64,000 nt of DNA from Collinsella aerofaciens (GCF_020181355.1 NZ_CP084004.1:1984001-2048000); one strand, 5' to 3'; shown: positions 8,261 to 17,728, counted from the first letter of the stretch. Made by a program: numbers and translations. Notes: generated from the sequence alone by a model not told the origin.

Positions 8261-8758
8261 TTAGCGGTAGTTGGTGAACTGCAGCGGCTGACCGTAGTCC
8301 TGGTCGCGCAGGAACTGGATCACGGTCTGCAGCGCATCCTTGGAAGCAGAGGAAACACGCAGTTTGTCGGCCTCAATCGTCACCTTGACCTTGAGCTTCT
8401 GATCCTTGATGTCCTTATTGATCTTCTTGGCAGTCGTCTGGTCGATACCCTCGACGATGTGACCGAGCACGCGCACGGTACCGCCCGATGCAGCCTGGGG
8501 CGCATCCCAGGACACGGCCTTAAGATCGATGCCGCGCTTGATGAGCTTGGAGCTCAGGACGTCGATGATCTGCTTGGAGACAAAGTCGGCCGGGGCGTTG
8601 ATCGAAAAGAGCTTGTCGCCCTTCGAAAGCTCGATGGTGGCGCCGGAGTCCTTCAGGTCATAGCGCTGGGAAATCTCGCGCGTGGTCTGCTGGAAGGCAT
8701 TGTCGACCTCCTGCATATTGACCTCGGACACGACGTCGAAGCTGGAATCTTTAGCCAT
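8261..8758 (-). CDS. YajQ family nucleotide-binding protein
   Basis: A 165-residue member of the YajQ (DUF520) family, reported in some bacteria to bind cyclic di-GMP or RNA. The start MAKDSSFDVVSEVNMQEVDNA and the end FLRDQDYGQPLQFTNYR are highly conserved signatures. It lies between the rodZ-like gene and rimO on the same strand. The specific role here cannot be told from sequence. Confidence 0.94.
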   Translation of the reverse strand: MAKDSSFDVVSEVNMQEVDNAFQQTTREISQRYDLKDSGATIELSKGDKLFSINAPADFVSKQIIDVLSSKLIKRGIDLKAVSWDAPQAASGGTVRVLGHIVEGIDQTTAKKINKDIKDQKLKVKVTIEADKLRVSSASKDALQTVIQFLRDQDYGQPLQFTNYR

Positions 8759-8784
8759 GGTTAATCCTTTCGCTTACGAGCGGC

Positions 8785-10287
8785 TTAGTAGCTGTCGTAC
8801 GAATAATCGGTGGAATCGGTCATCGTTTGACCGTCGGTGGCGGTATCGGTGCCGTCCGTGGACTGGGCGTCGGTTCCATCCGCACTGTTAGCATCATCGT
8901 TACCGTCAGTGGTCTCGCCGTCCTCGGCGTCGGTCGTCTCCTTCTTGGGAACGGTGATCGTCACGCGTGCCACGCCCGATGTCTTGGTGTCATAGCGGAC
9001 CTTTTCGCCGTTCTTGGTAACGGTGACATCGGAAGGCTTGGACGTGGTGATCTCGATCGAGGACTCGGGCGTGTATTCCTGCTCAAAGGGGCCGGTCGCC
9101 TGGGCGCCATAGACCGACTTGCCATCAACCTTGACCTCAATCCAAGCAGTCTTGCCCTTGGCAACGGAGATCTTGACCTTTGTGACCTCGTTCTCCTCCT
9201 TCTTGGCCGTCGTCTTAGCGGCATCCGAATCGGTGGACTCGTCCGTCGTCTCATCGGTATCTTCATCCTCATCGACGGATTCGGTCGTCTTGGAAGACTT
9301 CTTAGTCGATGTCTTGGTGGCAACGGGCGTCTCGGGCGTCGACTCGGGCGCCGAGGAGTCGCAGCCACGCAGGAGCACCACGATGAGCACGATCAGCAGC
9401 AGCGCCACGGCACCAATACCGGCGTAAACGATACGTGGATCGAGACCGTTGTTCTGGGGAGCACGCCCACCGCCGCGTCCACGATTGGAACCACCGCGAC
9501 CAGTGCCTTGGGGCATACGACCGCGGTTATTGTCGGAACGTCCGCGATAGCTACCTTGGCGCTGCATGTTGCGCTGGCCCGAGCGGGGGGCGAGCTCGCC
9601 GCGACCCTGGTAGTTGCGCTGGCCCGAACGAGGCGCCGAGGAGCGCTGGCTATAAGGTTGCGACTGAGATCGAAGGCGAGGCGTCACCTGCGTAGTATCG
9701 GCGTCTGCATAGCCGCCGAGCGGACGACCGGAAGAAACGCCACGGTACCCGCGATCGGAATAACCACCATCGCCGTAGCCGGCACGAGGGTCACGTGCGA
9801 CACCGCGGGCAGCGGGGAGTGCGCGCTCCTCGGGCGCCGGCGTGCTGCGAAAACGATCGCGCTGGGAACGAATCTCCTCGCTCGAGCCCGTTTCGGTAAC
9901 ATAGCCAGCCTGCTGAGGGCGCTGGCCATAACGCGTCGAACGCCCGCCCTGAACCATCAGGAAGCGGCCGTTGTCGACCGAGGAACGCGAATTGACGTAG
10001 CCGGCGGCGTCCTGAAAACGACCGCCCTGCTGCGACGTCTCACGCTCATATGCCATCAGATCGTCAAAATAAGCGTTGACGACCTCCCGCGGATTGAGGC
10101 CCAAAAAGCGCGCATAGCTCGAAATCATGCCCTGCGCATAGCCGCGCGGAGGCATCGATGCAAAATTGCCATTCTCGAAAAACTCGATGATCTGCGGCCT
10201 GATTTTGATGGTGTTGGCGACCTGCTGAATGGAAAGGCCCATTCGGCGACGCTGCTCGAGCAGCATGTCACCAAAGCGTGCAGCCAT
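8785..10287 (-). CDS. RodZ-like HTH membrane protein with Arg/Gly-rich linker
   Basis: Cytoskeleton-associated RodZ family protein. Residues about 5-75 form a cytoplasmic Cro/CI-type helix-turn-helix (MLLEQRRRMGLSIQQVANTI), known in RodZ to contact MreB. Residues about 80-283 are a low-complexity linker rich in Arg, Gly, Gln, Tyr and Ser, with repeated SGQRN, and NRGR/GRGG near 255-274. One transmembrane helix (287-306) leads to an outside part with a DUF4115-like beta domain (about 345-425) and an acidic Thr/Asp-rich tail. It overlaps the ftsK stop by 1 nt (TGATG), so it is translationally coupled. At 500 aa it is longer than typical RodZ because of the linker and tail. Confidence 0.85.
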   Translation of the reverse strand: MAARFGDMLLEQRRRMGLSIQQVANTIKIRPQIIEFFENGNFASMPPRGYAQGMISSYARFLGLNPREVVNAYFDDLMAYERETSQQGGRFQDAAGYVNSRSSVDNGRFLMVQGGRSTRYGQRPQQAGYVTETGSSEEIRSQRDRFRSTPAPEERALPAARGVARDPRAGYGDGGYSDRGYRGVSSGRPLGGYADADTTQVTPRLRSQSQPYSQRSSAPRSGQRNYQGRGELAPRSGQRNMQRQGSYRGRSDNNRGRMPQGTGRGGSNRGRGGGRAPQNNGLDPRIVYAGIGAVALLLIVLIVVLLRGCDSSAPESTPETPVATKTSTKKSSKTTESVDEDEDTDETTDESTDSDAAKTTAKKEENEVTKVKISVAKGKTAWIEVKVDGKSVYGAQATGPFEQEYTPESSIEITTSKPSDVTVTKNGEKVRYDTKTSGVARVTITVPKKETTDAEDGETTDGNDDANSADGTDAQSTDGTDTATDGQTMTDSTDYSYDSY

Positions 10288-13067
10288 CAGAATCCTCCAA
10301 ACTCACGATCTTCACGTGCCATCTCGGCGTCGACGGATTCCAGCGCGGCAAGGCCTTCTTCATCCAGCAGAACCTCGCGCGGCTTGGAACCGTCGGGCGG
10401 TCCGACGACACCCTTTTCTTCCAGCATGTCCATAATACGCCCGGCGCGCGCATAGCCAACCTTCAGGCGGCGTTGCAGGCCAGATGTGGAGCCCAGCTGC
10501 GATTCCACCACAATATGAGCGGCTTCCCAGATAAGCGGATCGTCGTCCTGAGGCTCGGCAACGCCGGTTCGCACGATGCCGCCGCCACCTGCCATGGACA
10601 TGGAGGCAGGTGCCACAGCCGACAGGATCTCCTCATGGTAGTCGGGCTCGCTTTGCGACTTAACGAACTCGACAATCTCGTTGATCTCGTCATCCGAAAC
10701 AAAGCAGCCCTGGATGCGGCGGGGCTTGCCCCAGTCGACCTTTGAGAACAGCATGTCACCCAAGCCGGTGAGCTTTTCGGCACCCATCTGGTCAATGATG
10801 ACGCGGGAGTCGATGCCCGTTGCGACGTTGAAGGCGATACGGTTGGTAATGTTTGCCTTGATGAGACCCGTCACCACGTTAGAGCTCGGACGCTGGGTCG
10901 CCACGATAAGGTGGATACCGGCGGCACGGCCCAGCTGGGCGATACGCACAATCGAGGCCTCGACGTCCTTGCCGGCGACCATCATCAGGTCCGAAAGCTC
11001 GTCGATGATGATGACCAGATAGGGCATCTTTTGCGGCGGGTTATCGTAATGCTCAAACTCGCCGGCGGCCTGCTTTTCGTTATAGGTCGAGATCTTGCGC
11101 ACGTTCAGGCGCTCGAAGACCTTCAGGCGGCGCTCCATTTCGGACACCGCCCACTGCAAGGCGCTCGCGGCCTGCTTGGGCTCGGTCACTACGGGCACGT
11201 AAAGATGCGGCAGGCCGTTATAGCCTGCGAGCTCGACGCGCTTGGGGTCGACCATGATCAAGCGAACGTCCTCGGGGAGCGCGCGCATGAGCAGGGTCGT
11301 GATGATGGAGTTGATCATGACCGACTTACCGGAACCCGTGGTACCGGCGATCAGCAGGTGGGGCATCTTGGCGAGGTCGGCGACGACCGGCGTGCCCTCG
11401 GCGTCGCGGCCGATGGCAAGCTCAAGCGGACCGCCCTTAACATAGGGCAGCACGTCGCCCAAGTTGACGTTCTGACGCTTGCGATTGGGGATCTCGATGC
11501 CCACGAGCGAGGTGCCGGGAATCGGCGCGAAAATGCGCACCGACTGGGCGGCAAGCGAAAGCGCGATATCGTCCTCGAGGCTCGAGATCTTGCTCACGCG
11601 CTCGCCCTCGCCGGGCTGCAGCTTAAAGGTCGTGACCGTGGGGCCGGCAATCCAGCCGACGACGCGAGCGCTACGGCCAAACTCGAGCAGGGTAGACTGC
11701 AACGACTCGGCAGTCTGTTCCAGTTCCTTATCAGAAGACGCGGAGGACGCCGACTGCGGATTGGCGTGCAGGATTTCGAGCGGCGGGAGCTTGAGGCCGT
11801 CCTCTTGTTCGCCCTCGACACCGGCAGCAGTACCGTCCGCTCCCCCATCGCTCGAAGTAGACGCCTCGACAGCGCCCGCGACAGCCGTATCGGCAACCTT
11901 GGGATGCTTGAGGAAATCAGGAATTTGAGGGGCGGCCGAGACGGGATTCACGGCGAACGGCGGCTCGGACTCGTCGACCTTGTCCAGATCGTCCTCCATC
12001 GAAAGCTGACCGGTCACTTGGCCGCGCTTGGCATGGCGGCGCGGCAGCAAGGTGGTTTTAGCAGTCTCGAGCGGGGACTCGTCATCATCGTCATCACCCT
12101 CGGTAAGCTCAATCTCGCTCTCGGACCAAGACGGGTCGGGCTCACTCGTATTGAGCTTGGGAGCCGTCTTACCTTTCTTAGCGTGACGACGCGGCAGCAG
12201 CGTCGTCTTGGCGCGCTCGGCCTCCACGGCATCGGACACGTCGACAAACGGATCCTCGTCCTCGTCGTCATCGTCCAGAACCTGGTCCGCATCGTTGCCC
12301 ATGACCGTGGTCACAGCAGCATCGGAGCCCTTTTGACGAAGAATGCTCAGGTGCGGACGGGCAACGCCGGGCACCGACAGGGCTTCGTCGTCACCCCACG
12401 GGCTGGCGTTGACATCGGCACGACGGCGCTCGGCAAAATCGGCCGCACGGTCGCGGGCAGAGCGCAAAACGCCGCCCACCGAAAAGCCGATGATGACAAA
12501 GCCAACGACGGCCAGACCCAACAGGACCACCATCGCGATAGGCTTACCCAGGGCATTCTGCAGCGCACTCGCAATAAACGCACCGATGTAGCCACCCGAG
12601 GCGGACAGGTTTTGCGGCGTGAACATAAGGTCGCACGAGTCGCTCGTACCCGACACCATCAGCGAAAGAATGGAGACGACGGCGATAAAGACCACAGCGC
12701 CGCCCGCAACAGAGCGCACGTTGAGCGGCGAATCCTCGCCTAAAAAGAGCGTGGCGGCAAACAGCAAAATGACGATCGGCAGCACGTAGGCGCCCAGACC
12801 AAAGCCCAGGTGGTAGAAACCGGCAACCGCAGCCGTAACGGGTGCGGTCGCTGGCGAAATCACGGCAATGAAGGACGCAATCGCCAAAACGGCAATGACC
12901 ACGCCGGCGATATCGCGGTTGGCCGAAGGCTCGACCAGGGGCTCAAAATCGTCGAACTCGGCCTCGTGGCCCTTATTGGCACGAAGATGGGAACCGGCAC
13001 CCTTAGCAGATGCCGGTTGGTTGTTGGCTTTATTGCCTTTGGCGTTTTGTGCAGATCCGCGCGCCAA
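10287..13067 (-). CDS. ftsK: FtsK/SpoIIIE DNA translocase
   Basis: Membrane-anchored motor that pumps chromosome termini through the division septum. The N-terminus has about four transmembrane helices (residues about 50-210). A long acidic, low-complexity linker (about 210-450) follows, then the motor with Walker A GTTGSGKS near residue 575, the DELSDLMM Walker B region and a C-terminal gamma winged helix (QRRLKVGYARAGRIMDMLE). It has 926 aa. The start is TTG 13067, with GGAGG 6 nt upstream overlapping the end of rnj. The linker holds a duplicated motif, TTLLPRRHAKKGK and TTLLPRRHAKRGQ, about 45 residues apart. Confidence 0.96.
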   Translation of the reverse strand: MARGSAQNAKGNKANNQPASAKGAGSHLRANKGHEAEFDDFEPLVEPSANRDIAGVVIAVLAIASFIAVISPATAPVTAAVAGFYHLGFGLGAYVLPIVILLFAATLFLGEDSPLNVRSVAGGAVVFIAVVSILSLMVSGTSDSCDLMFTPQNLSASGGYIGAFIASALQNALGKPIAMVVLLGLAVVGFVIIGFSVGGVLRSARDRAADFAERRRADVNASPWGDDEALSVPGVARPHLSILRQKGSDAAVTTVMGNDADQVLDDDDEDEDPFVDVSDAVEAERAKTTLLPRRHAKKGKTAPKLNTSEPDPSWSESEIELTEGDDDDDESPLETAKTTLLPRRHAKRGQVTGQLSMEDDLDKVDESEPPFAVNPVSAAPQIPDFLKHPKVADTAVAGAVEASTSSDGGADGTAAGVEGEQEDGLKLPPLEILHANPQSASSASSDKELEQTAESLQSTLLEFGRSARVVGWIAGPTVTTFKLQPGEGERVSKISSLEDDIALSLAAQSVRIFAPIPGTSLVGIEIPNRKRQNVNLGDVLPYVKGGPLELAIGRDAEGTPVVADLAKMPHLLIAGTTGSGKSVMINSIITTLLMRALPEDVRLIMVDPKRVELAGYNGLPHLYVPVVTEPKQAASALQWAVSEMERRLKVFERLNVRKISTYNEKQAAGEFEHYDNPPQKMPYLVIIIDELSDLMMVAGKDVEASIVRIAQLGRAAGIHLIVATQRPSSNVVTGLIKANITNRIAFNVATGIDSRVIIDQMGAEKLTGLGDMLFSKVDWGKPRRIQGCFVSDDEINEIVEFVKSQSEPDYHEEILSAVAPASMSMAGGGGIVRTGVAEPQDDDPLIWEAAHIVVESQLGSTSGLQRRLKVGYARAGRIMDMLEEKGVVGPPDGSKPREVLLDEEGLAALESVDAEMAREDREFGGF

Positions 13068-13068
13068 A

Positions 13069-14739
13069 CTAAACCTCCATGACGACCGGGATGATCATCG
13101 GACGAGTGCGCGTACGGCTCCAGATAAAGTTAGAGAGCGAGTCACGCACGGCCTTACGAATGGCATCGGAACCGCTGCTCGTAAAGCTGAACTTGCCCTT
13201 CTCGATCGTCTTCATGATGGATGCTGAGGCGTCCTCGGAAAACTGGTCGTCGATGGCAAAGGAGACGCCGCGGCCCGAGAACTCGATGGCCTCGATCTTC
13301 TTGTGCTTGAGCGAAACGATAGCGACAGCCGTGACCATACCGTCGTTGGCAAGCTTCTGACGATCGCGCAGGACGATGGGGTCGGTATCGCCGATGCGCA
13401 GTCCGTCGACGTAGACGACGCCAGACTCGACGGGCGTACCGCGCTTGACGATACCGCCACGCATCTCGAGTGTGTCACCGTTATCGAGAATAAAGATATG
13501 ATCTTCCTTGAGGCCCATCTTGCGTGCAAGTTGAGCATGGGCGCGCAGATGCACGGCCTCGCCGTGAACCGGCATAAAGTAGGTGGGCTTGGCCATGGCC
13601 ATGAGGAGCTTGAGTTCCTCCTGGCTGCCGTGCCCCGAGACGTGAACGAGGGCGCGGGACTTATCCCAGACGTCGCAGCCAAGCTTGGCCAGGCTGTTGA
13701 CGACCTGCTGAACGGCCTTCTCGTTGCCGGGAACGGGAGTTGCCGAGAGAATGACGGTATCGCCTTCGTGGATAGAAAGCGTCTTGTGCTCGCCGTTGGC
13801 CATGCGGGACAGGGCCGACAGCGGCTCGCCCTGCGAACCGGTGCACATGACGACGATCTTGTCGTCGGGCAGGTTATCGATATCGAAGGCATCGATGATA
13901 TCGGCATCGTCGATGTTGAGGTAGCCCAACTCGCGCGCCACGCGGGTGTTGGTGAGCATGGAACGACCGGTCACGACGACCTTGCGGCCGCACTTGCGGG
14001 CGGCGTCGCAGATCTGCTGCAGACGATGAATGTGGCTCGAGAACGACGCGACGAACACGCGACCCGGCGCGTTCTTGATGGCGTGCAGCAGGTTGGGACC
14101 AACCTCGGCCTCGGACTTGGTAAAGCCGGGAACCGTGGCGTTGGTGGAGTCAGAAAGCAGCAGGTCGATACCCTGCTTGGCAAAGCGGCTGATAGCGGCA
14201 TAGTCGGGCGTGACGCCGTCGATGGGCGTCTGGTCGAGCTTAAAGTCGCCGGTGTGCATAACGGTACCCTGGTTGGTGCGGATGAACACGCCCAGAGCGC
14301 CGGGAATGGAGTGCGTCATCGAGAAGAAGTCGAGCGAGATGCCGCCGAGGTTGACATGGCTGCCGCCCTTGACCTCGCGGAACTTGGGTGCGCGGATGCG
14401 GAACTCAGAAAGCTTGCCCTCGATAAAGCCAAGCGTCAGCTTGCTCGAAAAGATGGGCACCTTATTGTTGAGGTCCTGCAGCAGGTACGGAAGCGAACCG
14501 GTGTGGTCCTCGTGGCCGTGGGTGACGACGATACCGCGGAGCTTTTCCTCGTTCTCCAAAACATAGGTGTAGTCGGGAAGCACCAGGTCGATACCGGGCT
14601 GGGAGTCATCCGGGAACATGAGGCCGGCGTCGACGAGCACCATGTCGTCGCCGCACTCGAAGACCGTCATGTTCTTGCCGATGCCGTCAAGGCCGCCGAG
14701 CGGGATGATCTTCAAGGGAGATGATTTTTTAGCTGCCAT
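13069..14739 (-). CDS. rnj: Ribonuclease J
   Basis: Metallo-beta-lactamase/beta-CASP nuclease with 5'-3' exo- and endonuclease activity on RNA. It has HGHEDHTG near residue 75, HTGDFKLDQTP, DSTNATVPG, MCTGSQGEP and a late HVSGHGSQEEL, all expected metal or phosphate-binding elements. It has 556 aa, normal for the family. ATG 14739. It is followed by ftsK with overlapping signals. With RNase Y and PNPase also in the window, the RNA decay machinery is of the Gram-positive type. Confidence 0.96.
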   Translation of the reverse strand: MAAKKSSPLKIIPLGGLDGIGKNMTVFECGDDMVLVDAGLMFPDDSQPGIDLVLPDYTYVLENEEKLRGIVVTHGHEDHTGSLPYLLQDLNNKVPIFSSKLTLGFIEGKLSEFRIRAPKFREVKGGSHVNLGGISLDFFSMTHSIPGALGVFIRTNQGTVMHTGDFKLDQTPIDGVTPDYAAISRFAKQGIDLLLSDSTNATVPGFTKSEAEVGPNLLHAIKNAPGRVFVASFSSHIHRLQQICDAARKCGRKVVVTGRSMLTNTRVARELGYLNIDDADIIDAFDIDNLPDDKIVVMCTGSQGEPLSALSRMANGEHKTLSIHEGDTVILSATPVPGNEKAVQQVVNSLAKLGCDVWDKSRALVHVSGHGSQEELKLLMAMAKPTYFMPVHGEAVHLRAHAQLARKMGLKEDHIFILDNGDTLEMRGGIVKRGTPVESGVVYVDGLRIGDTDPIVLRDRQKLANDGMVTAVAIVSLKHKKIEAIEFSGRGVSFAIDDQFSEDASASIMKTIEKGKFSFTSSGSDAIRKAVRDSLSNFIWSRTRTRPMIIPVVMEV

Positions 14740-14927
14740 AGGTTAGTGTTGTTTCCTTTCTTCGAAACGGGTCTGAAACAACCGACGGGGCGCTTCTGGC
14801 AAACCGACCGTCGGGAACGTACAAACATGCATCATAGAGTCGACGCAGTAACCACAGTATGATACCCATTTGCCCACCAACAGACCACCCATGCATCAAA
14901 GCCCCATCTGAACCGGTCTATCCCGCC
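14740..14927. other. rnj upstream region
   Basis: This gene-free stretch holds a 7-bp inverted repeat (CCGACGG / CCGTCGG) at about 14782-14813 and TATCAT-like -10 candidates on the minus strand near 14860. I see no convincing promoter pair and no open frame worth calling. Confidence 0.3.
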
Positions 14928-15060
14928 GGTTTCCCGTGGGGCGGGCACTGATGAAGTTTCCTGCTCTACAGTCCTGCTCACGACGGAGGCCACATTAAGT
15001 GGCCTCCTGTTCGTGCGGAACTCGCGATAAACTTCATCAGTGCCCGCCCCACGGGAAACC
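14928..15060. repeat. Long hairpin repeat, copy 1
   Basis: Two 32-bp arms (14928-14959 and 15029-15060) are perfect inverted repeats. They enclose an inner 9-bp stem GGAGGCCAC / GTGGCCTCC with loop ATTAA (14985-15007). The 87-bp core, 14951-15037, starts ATGAAGTTTCCTGCTC and ends ATAAACTTCAT. It matches the reverse complement of copy 2 except in the inner stem and its flanks. The arms outside the core are unrelated to those of copy 2, yet self-complementary. No open frame. Possibly a non-coding RNA or a mobile hairpin. Confidence 0.75.
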
Positions 15061-15183
15061 TGCCAAAACAAGACAGGATTATTTTGGTCGGTTTTATCTG
15101 GAAGATGCTGCTGCGGCTATCTACAGATCTGAAATCTGACTACTGAATAGACCGTCTAACTAAATAGCAAGCGGCATTAACCA
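15061..15183. other. Spacer between the two hairpin repeats
   Basis: About 120 bp of AT-richer sequence with no gene, hairpin or promoter that I can support. Confidence 0.3.
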
Positions 15184-15332
15184 GCCCTTTTGCTTGCGCC
15201 CGGGAGGGCCGTATATGAAGTTTATCGCGAGTTCCGCACGCAAAGGAAAGCACTTAATGTGCTTTCCGTCTTGCGCAGGACTGTAGAGCAGGAAACTTCA
15301 TATGCGTCCCTCCCGGGCGCAAGCAAAAGGGC
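15184..15332. repeat. Long hairpin repeat, copy 2 (inverted)
   Basis: The arms 15184-15223 and 15293-15332 pair with one mismatch and one wobble. The 87-bp core (15215-15301) is the reverse complement of the copy 1 core except for the inner stem, read on the minus strand as GGAAAGCAC / GTGCTTTCC with the same ATTAA loop. Three base pairs change together relative to copy 1, so pairing is conserved. The right arm overlaps the pnp terminator, so the hairpin and the terminator compete. Confidence 0.75.
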
Positions 15333-15355
15333 GACCCCATTGCGGAGTCGCCCTT
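15325..15355 (-). terminator. pnp terminator
   Basis: Minus-strand hairpin AAGGGCGAC / GTCGCCCTT with an 11-nt loop, then TTTT, starting 24 nt after the pnp stop. It overlaps the arm of hairpin repeat copy 2. Confidence 0.8.
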
Positions 15356-15378
15356 GTTGAACTGCTTATGTGGAGCTG

Positions 15379-17625
15379 TTACTCGGCGTCGTGGTGACGG
15401 CGGGGCTTGCGGCCTCCGTTGTCGCCGGGACGGCGCGGACGGTCGCTGCGCTCGGAGCGCTCGCGACGCGGACGCTCACGGCGCTGGAAGTGCTCGCCGT
15501 CGCCCTCTGAGGCACCCTCGGCGCGAGCCGGGGCCTCGGGCTTATCCAGACGATCGAGCGAAATCTTGCCGCGGTCATCGACTTCGATGACGACGACCTT
15601 GACCTCGTCGCCCACATTGAGGACGTCCTCGACCTTCTCCACGCGGCCCTTGGCGACGCGGGAGATGTGCAGCAGGCCGTCCTTACCGGGCAGCAGGTTG
15701 ACGAAGGCGCCGAAGGGCTGGATGGAGACCACGCGACCGGTGTACTCCTCGCCCGGCTCGGGAACCTTGATGATGAGCTTGATACGCTCGACGGCCTGGT
15801 CGACGGACTCGCCGGTGCCGCCGACAAAGACGGTGCCGTCCTCCTGGATGTCGACCGAGGCGCCGGTCTCGTCCTGGATACCGCGGATGACCTTACCGCC
15901 GGAACCGATGACGTCGCGGATCTTGTCGGTCGGAACCTGGATGGAAACGATGCGCGGAGCGGTGCTGCGCGTGGTGTGGCGCGGCTCGGGGATCACATCG
16001 AGCATCTTCTGCAGGATGAAGGCGCGACCCTCCTTGGCCTGCTGCAGAGCGCGGGCCAGGATGTCGAAGGTGAGGCCGGTGGCCTTGTTGTCCATCTGCA
16101 GGGCGGTGATGCCCTCGGTGGTGCCGGTGACCTTAAAGTCCATGTCGCCCAGGAAGTCCTCGAGACCCTGGATGTCGGACAGCACCACGGTCTTGCCCTC
16201 CTCCTGGATCAGGCCCATGGCGATACCGGAGACCGGGCGCTTAATGGGCACGCCGCCGTCCATAAGGGCGAGCGTGGAGCCGCAGGTCGAAGCCATCGAA
16301 GAGGAGCCGTTGGACTCCATGACCTCGGAGACGACGCGGATGGCGTAGGGGAACTCGTTCTCGTCGGGAAGCACCGGAAGCAGAGCGCGCTCGGCCAGAT
16401 TGCCATGGCCGATCTCGCGGCGCTTGGGGCTGCCCATGCGGCCGGTCTCGCCGGTGCAGAAAGGCGGGAAGTTGTAGTGGTGCATGTAGCGCTTGCCCTC
16501 GGTGGGCTCGATGGTATCCAGACGCTGGCCCTCGTTGAGCATGCCGAGCGAAAGAACCGAGAGCACCTGGGTCTGGCCACGCTGGAACAAACCGGAGCCG
16601 TGAACGAGCGGCAGGTAGTTGTCCTTCACCATGATGGGACGGATCTCGTCGGCGGCACGACCGTCGACGCGCTCACCGGTCTCGACGACCATGGTGCGCA
16701 TGGCCTTCTTCTCGAGCTTCTTGAGCGCCACGGGGATCTCGCGCTCCCAAGCGGCCTGCTCCTCCTCGGTGAACTCGGCACGGATGGACTCCTTCAGAGC
16801 CTCAACCTTGCCGATACGGGAGAGCTTGTCGGCGTCACGAAGGGCGGCTGCCATCTCGTCGTAGTGGGCGAAGATGCGCTCCTGGACCTCCTCGACGGGC
16901 TGGTCGAGCGGGTACTCCTTCTTGACGATGGGGCCGTTGACCTGCTCCCACTCGGCGACGAACTCGTCCTGAGCCTGGCAGAAAGCGGCAAGGGCCTCCT
17001 GGCCAAACTTCATGGCGGCGAGCATGTCGTCCTCGGAGATCTCCTCGGCGCCGGCCTCGACCATCGAGATGAAGTCGGCGGATCCGCCCAGCTCCAGGTC
17101 CAGATCGGAGTTCTCGCGCTCCTCGTAGGTGGGGTTGACGATAAACTCGCCGGTCTCCACGTTGCGGCCGATGCGCACGCAGGCAAGCGGGCCCTCGAAG
17201 GGCACGCCGCCGAGCGTCATGGCCAGGGAAGCACCCATGACGTTGATGACGTCAAAGGGGTTGACTTGGTCGGCAACAAGCGAGGTGGCGACGATGTGCA
17301 CCTCGTTGCGGAAGCCGTCCGGGAAGCTCGGGCGAATCGGACGGTCGATCATGCGCGCGGTGAGCGTGGCCTTCTCGCTGGGACGGCCCTCACGCTTGAG
17401 GTAGCCACCCGGGATGCGGCCGGCAGCGTACATCTTCTCGTTGAAGTCGACGGTCAGCGGGAAGAAGTCATAGTTCTTGCGCTCCTTGGAGACGACCACG
17501 GTATCGAGCATCGTGGTGTCGCCCTGCTTGACCAGGCAGGCGCCGGTGGCCTGCTTGGCAAGCTCGCCCGACTCAAAGGTGTAGGTCTTGCCGTACAGCT
17601 CAAAGGTCTTGGATACGAGTGTCAT
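15379..17625 (-). CDS. pnp: Polyribonucleotide nucleotidyltransferase (PNPase)
   Basis: Phosphorolytic 3'-5' exoribonuclease. It has two RNase PH domains (about 1-230 and 330-560), a KH domain (IQVPTDKIRDVIGSGGKVIR) and an S1 domain (GEEYTGRVVSIQPFGAFVNL). An Arg-rich tail (about 710-748, with RRERPRRERSERSDRPRR) goes beyond the S1 domain and may bind RNA. It has 748 aa. ATG 17625 has AAAGGAG upstream. It lies downstream of rpsO, the conserved rpsO-pnp order, though a terminator sits between them. Confidence 0.97.
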   Translation of the reverse strand: MTLVSKTFELYGKTYTFESGELAKQATGACLVKQGDTTMLDTVVVSKERKNYDFFPLTVDFNEKMYAAGRIPGGYLKREGRPSEKATLTARMIDRPIRPSFPDGFRNEVHIVATSLVADQVNPFDVINVMGASLAMTLGGVPFEGPLACVRIGRNVETGEFIVNPTYEERENSDLDLELGGSADFISMVEAGAEEISEDDMLAAMKFGQEALAAFCQAQDEFVAEWEQVNGPIVKKEYPLDQPVEEVQERIFAHYDEMAAALRDADKLSRIGKVEALKESIRAEFTEEEQAAWEREIPVALKKLEKKAMRTMVVETGERVDGRAADEIRPIMVKDNYLPLVHGSGLFQRGQTQVLSVLSLGMLNEGQRLDTIEPTEGKRYMHHYNFPPFCTGETGRMGSPKRREIGHGNLAERALLPVLPDENEFPYAIRVVSEVMESNGSSSMASTCGSTLALMDGGVPIKRPVSGIAMGLIQEEGKTVVLSDIQGLEDFLGDMDFKVTGTTEGITALQMDNKATGLTFDILARALQQAKEGRAFILQKMLDVIPEPRHTTRSTAPRIVSIQVPTDKIRDVIGSGGKVIRGIQDETGASVDIQEDGTVFVGGTGESVDQAVERIKLIIKVPEPGEEYTGRVVSIQPFGAFVNLLPGKDGLLHISRVAKGRVEKVEDVLNVGDEVKVVVIEVDDRGKISLDRLDKPEAPARAEGASEGDGEHFQRRERPRRERSERSDRPRRPGDNGGRKPRRHHDAE

Positions 17626-17728
17626 TGTTCTCCTTTACCCCACAGGCCCCTTGCCTGCGGGCTTCTCATGTGACGCGGACCCCCTGCCCCCGCCACGCTT
17701 CAGAGCGTGATTGTTCGCGCCCTTACAC

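Noticed and set aside
14928-15332. Hairpin repeats as integron attC sites or a CRISPR
   Set aside because: No attC R-box consensus, no integrase or cassette genes nearby, and only two inverted copies with no spacer series.
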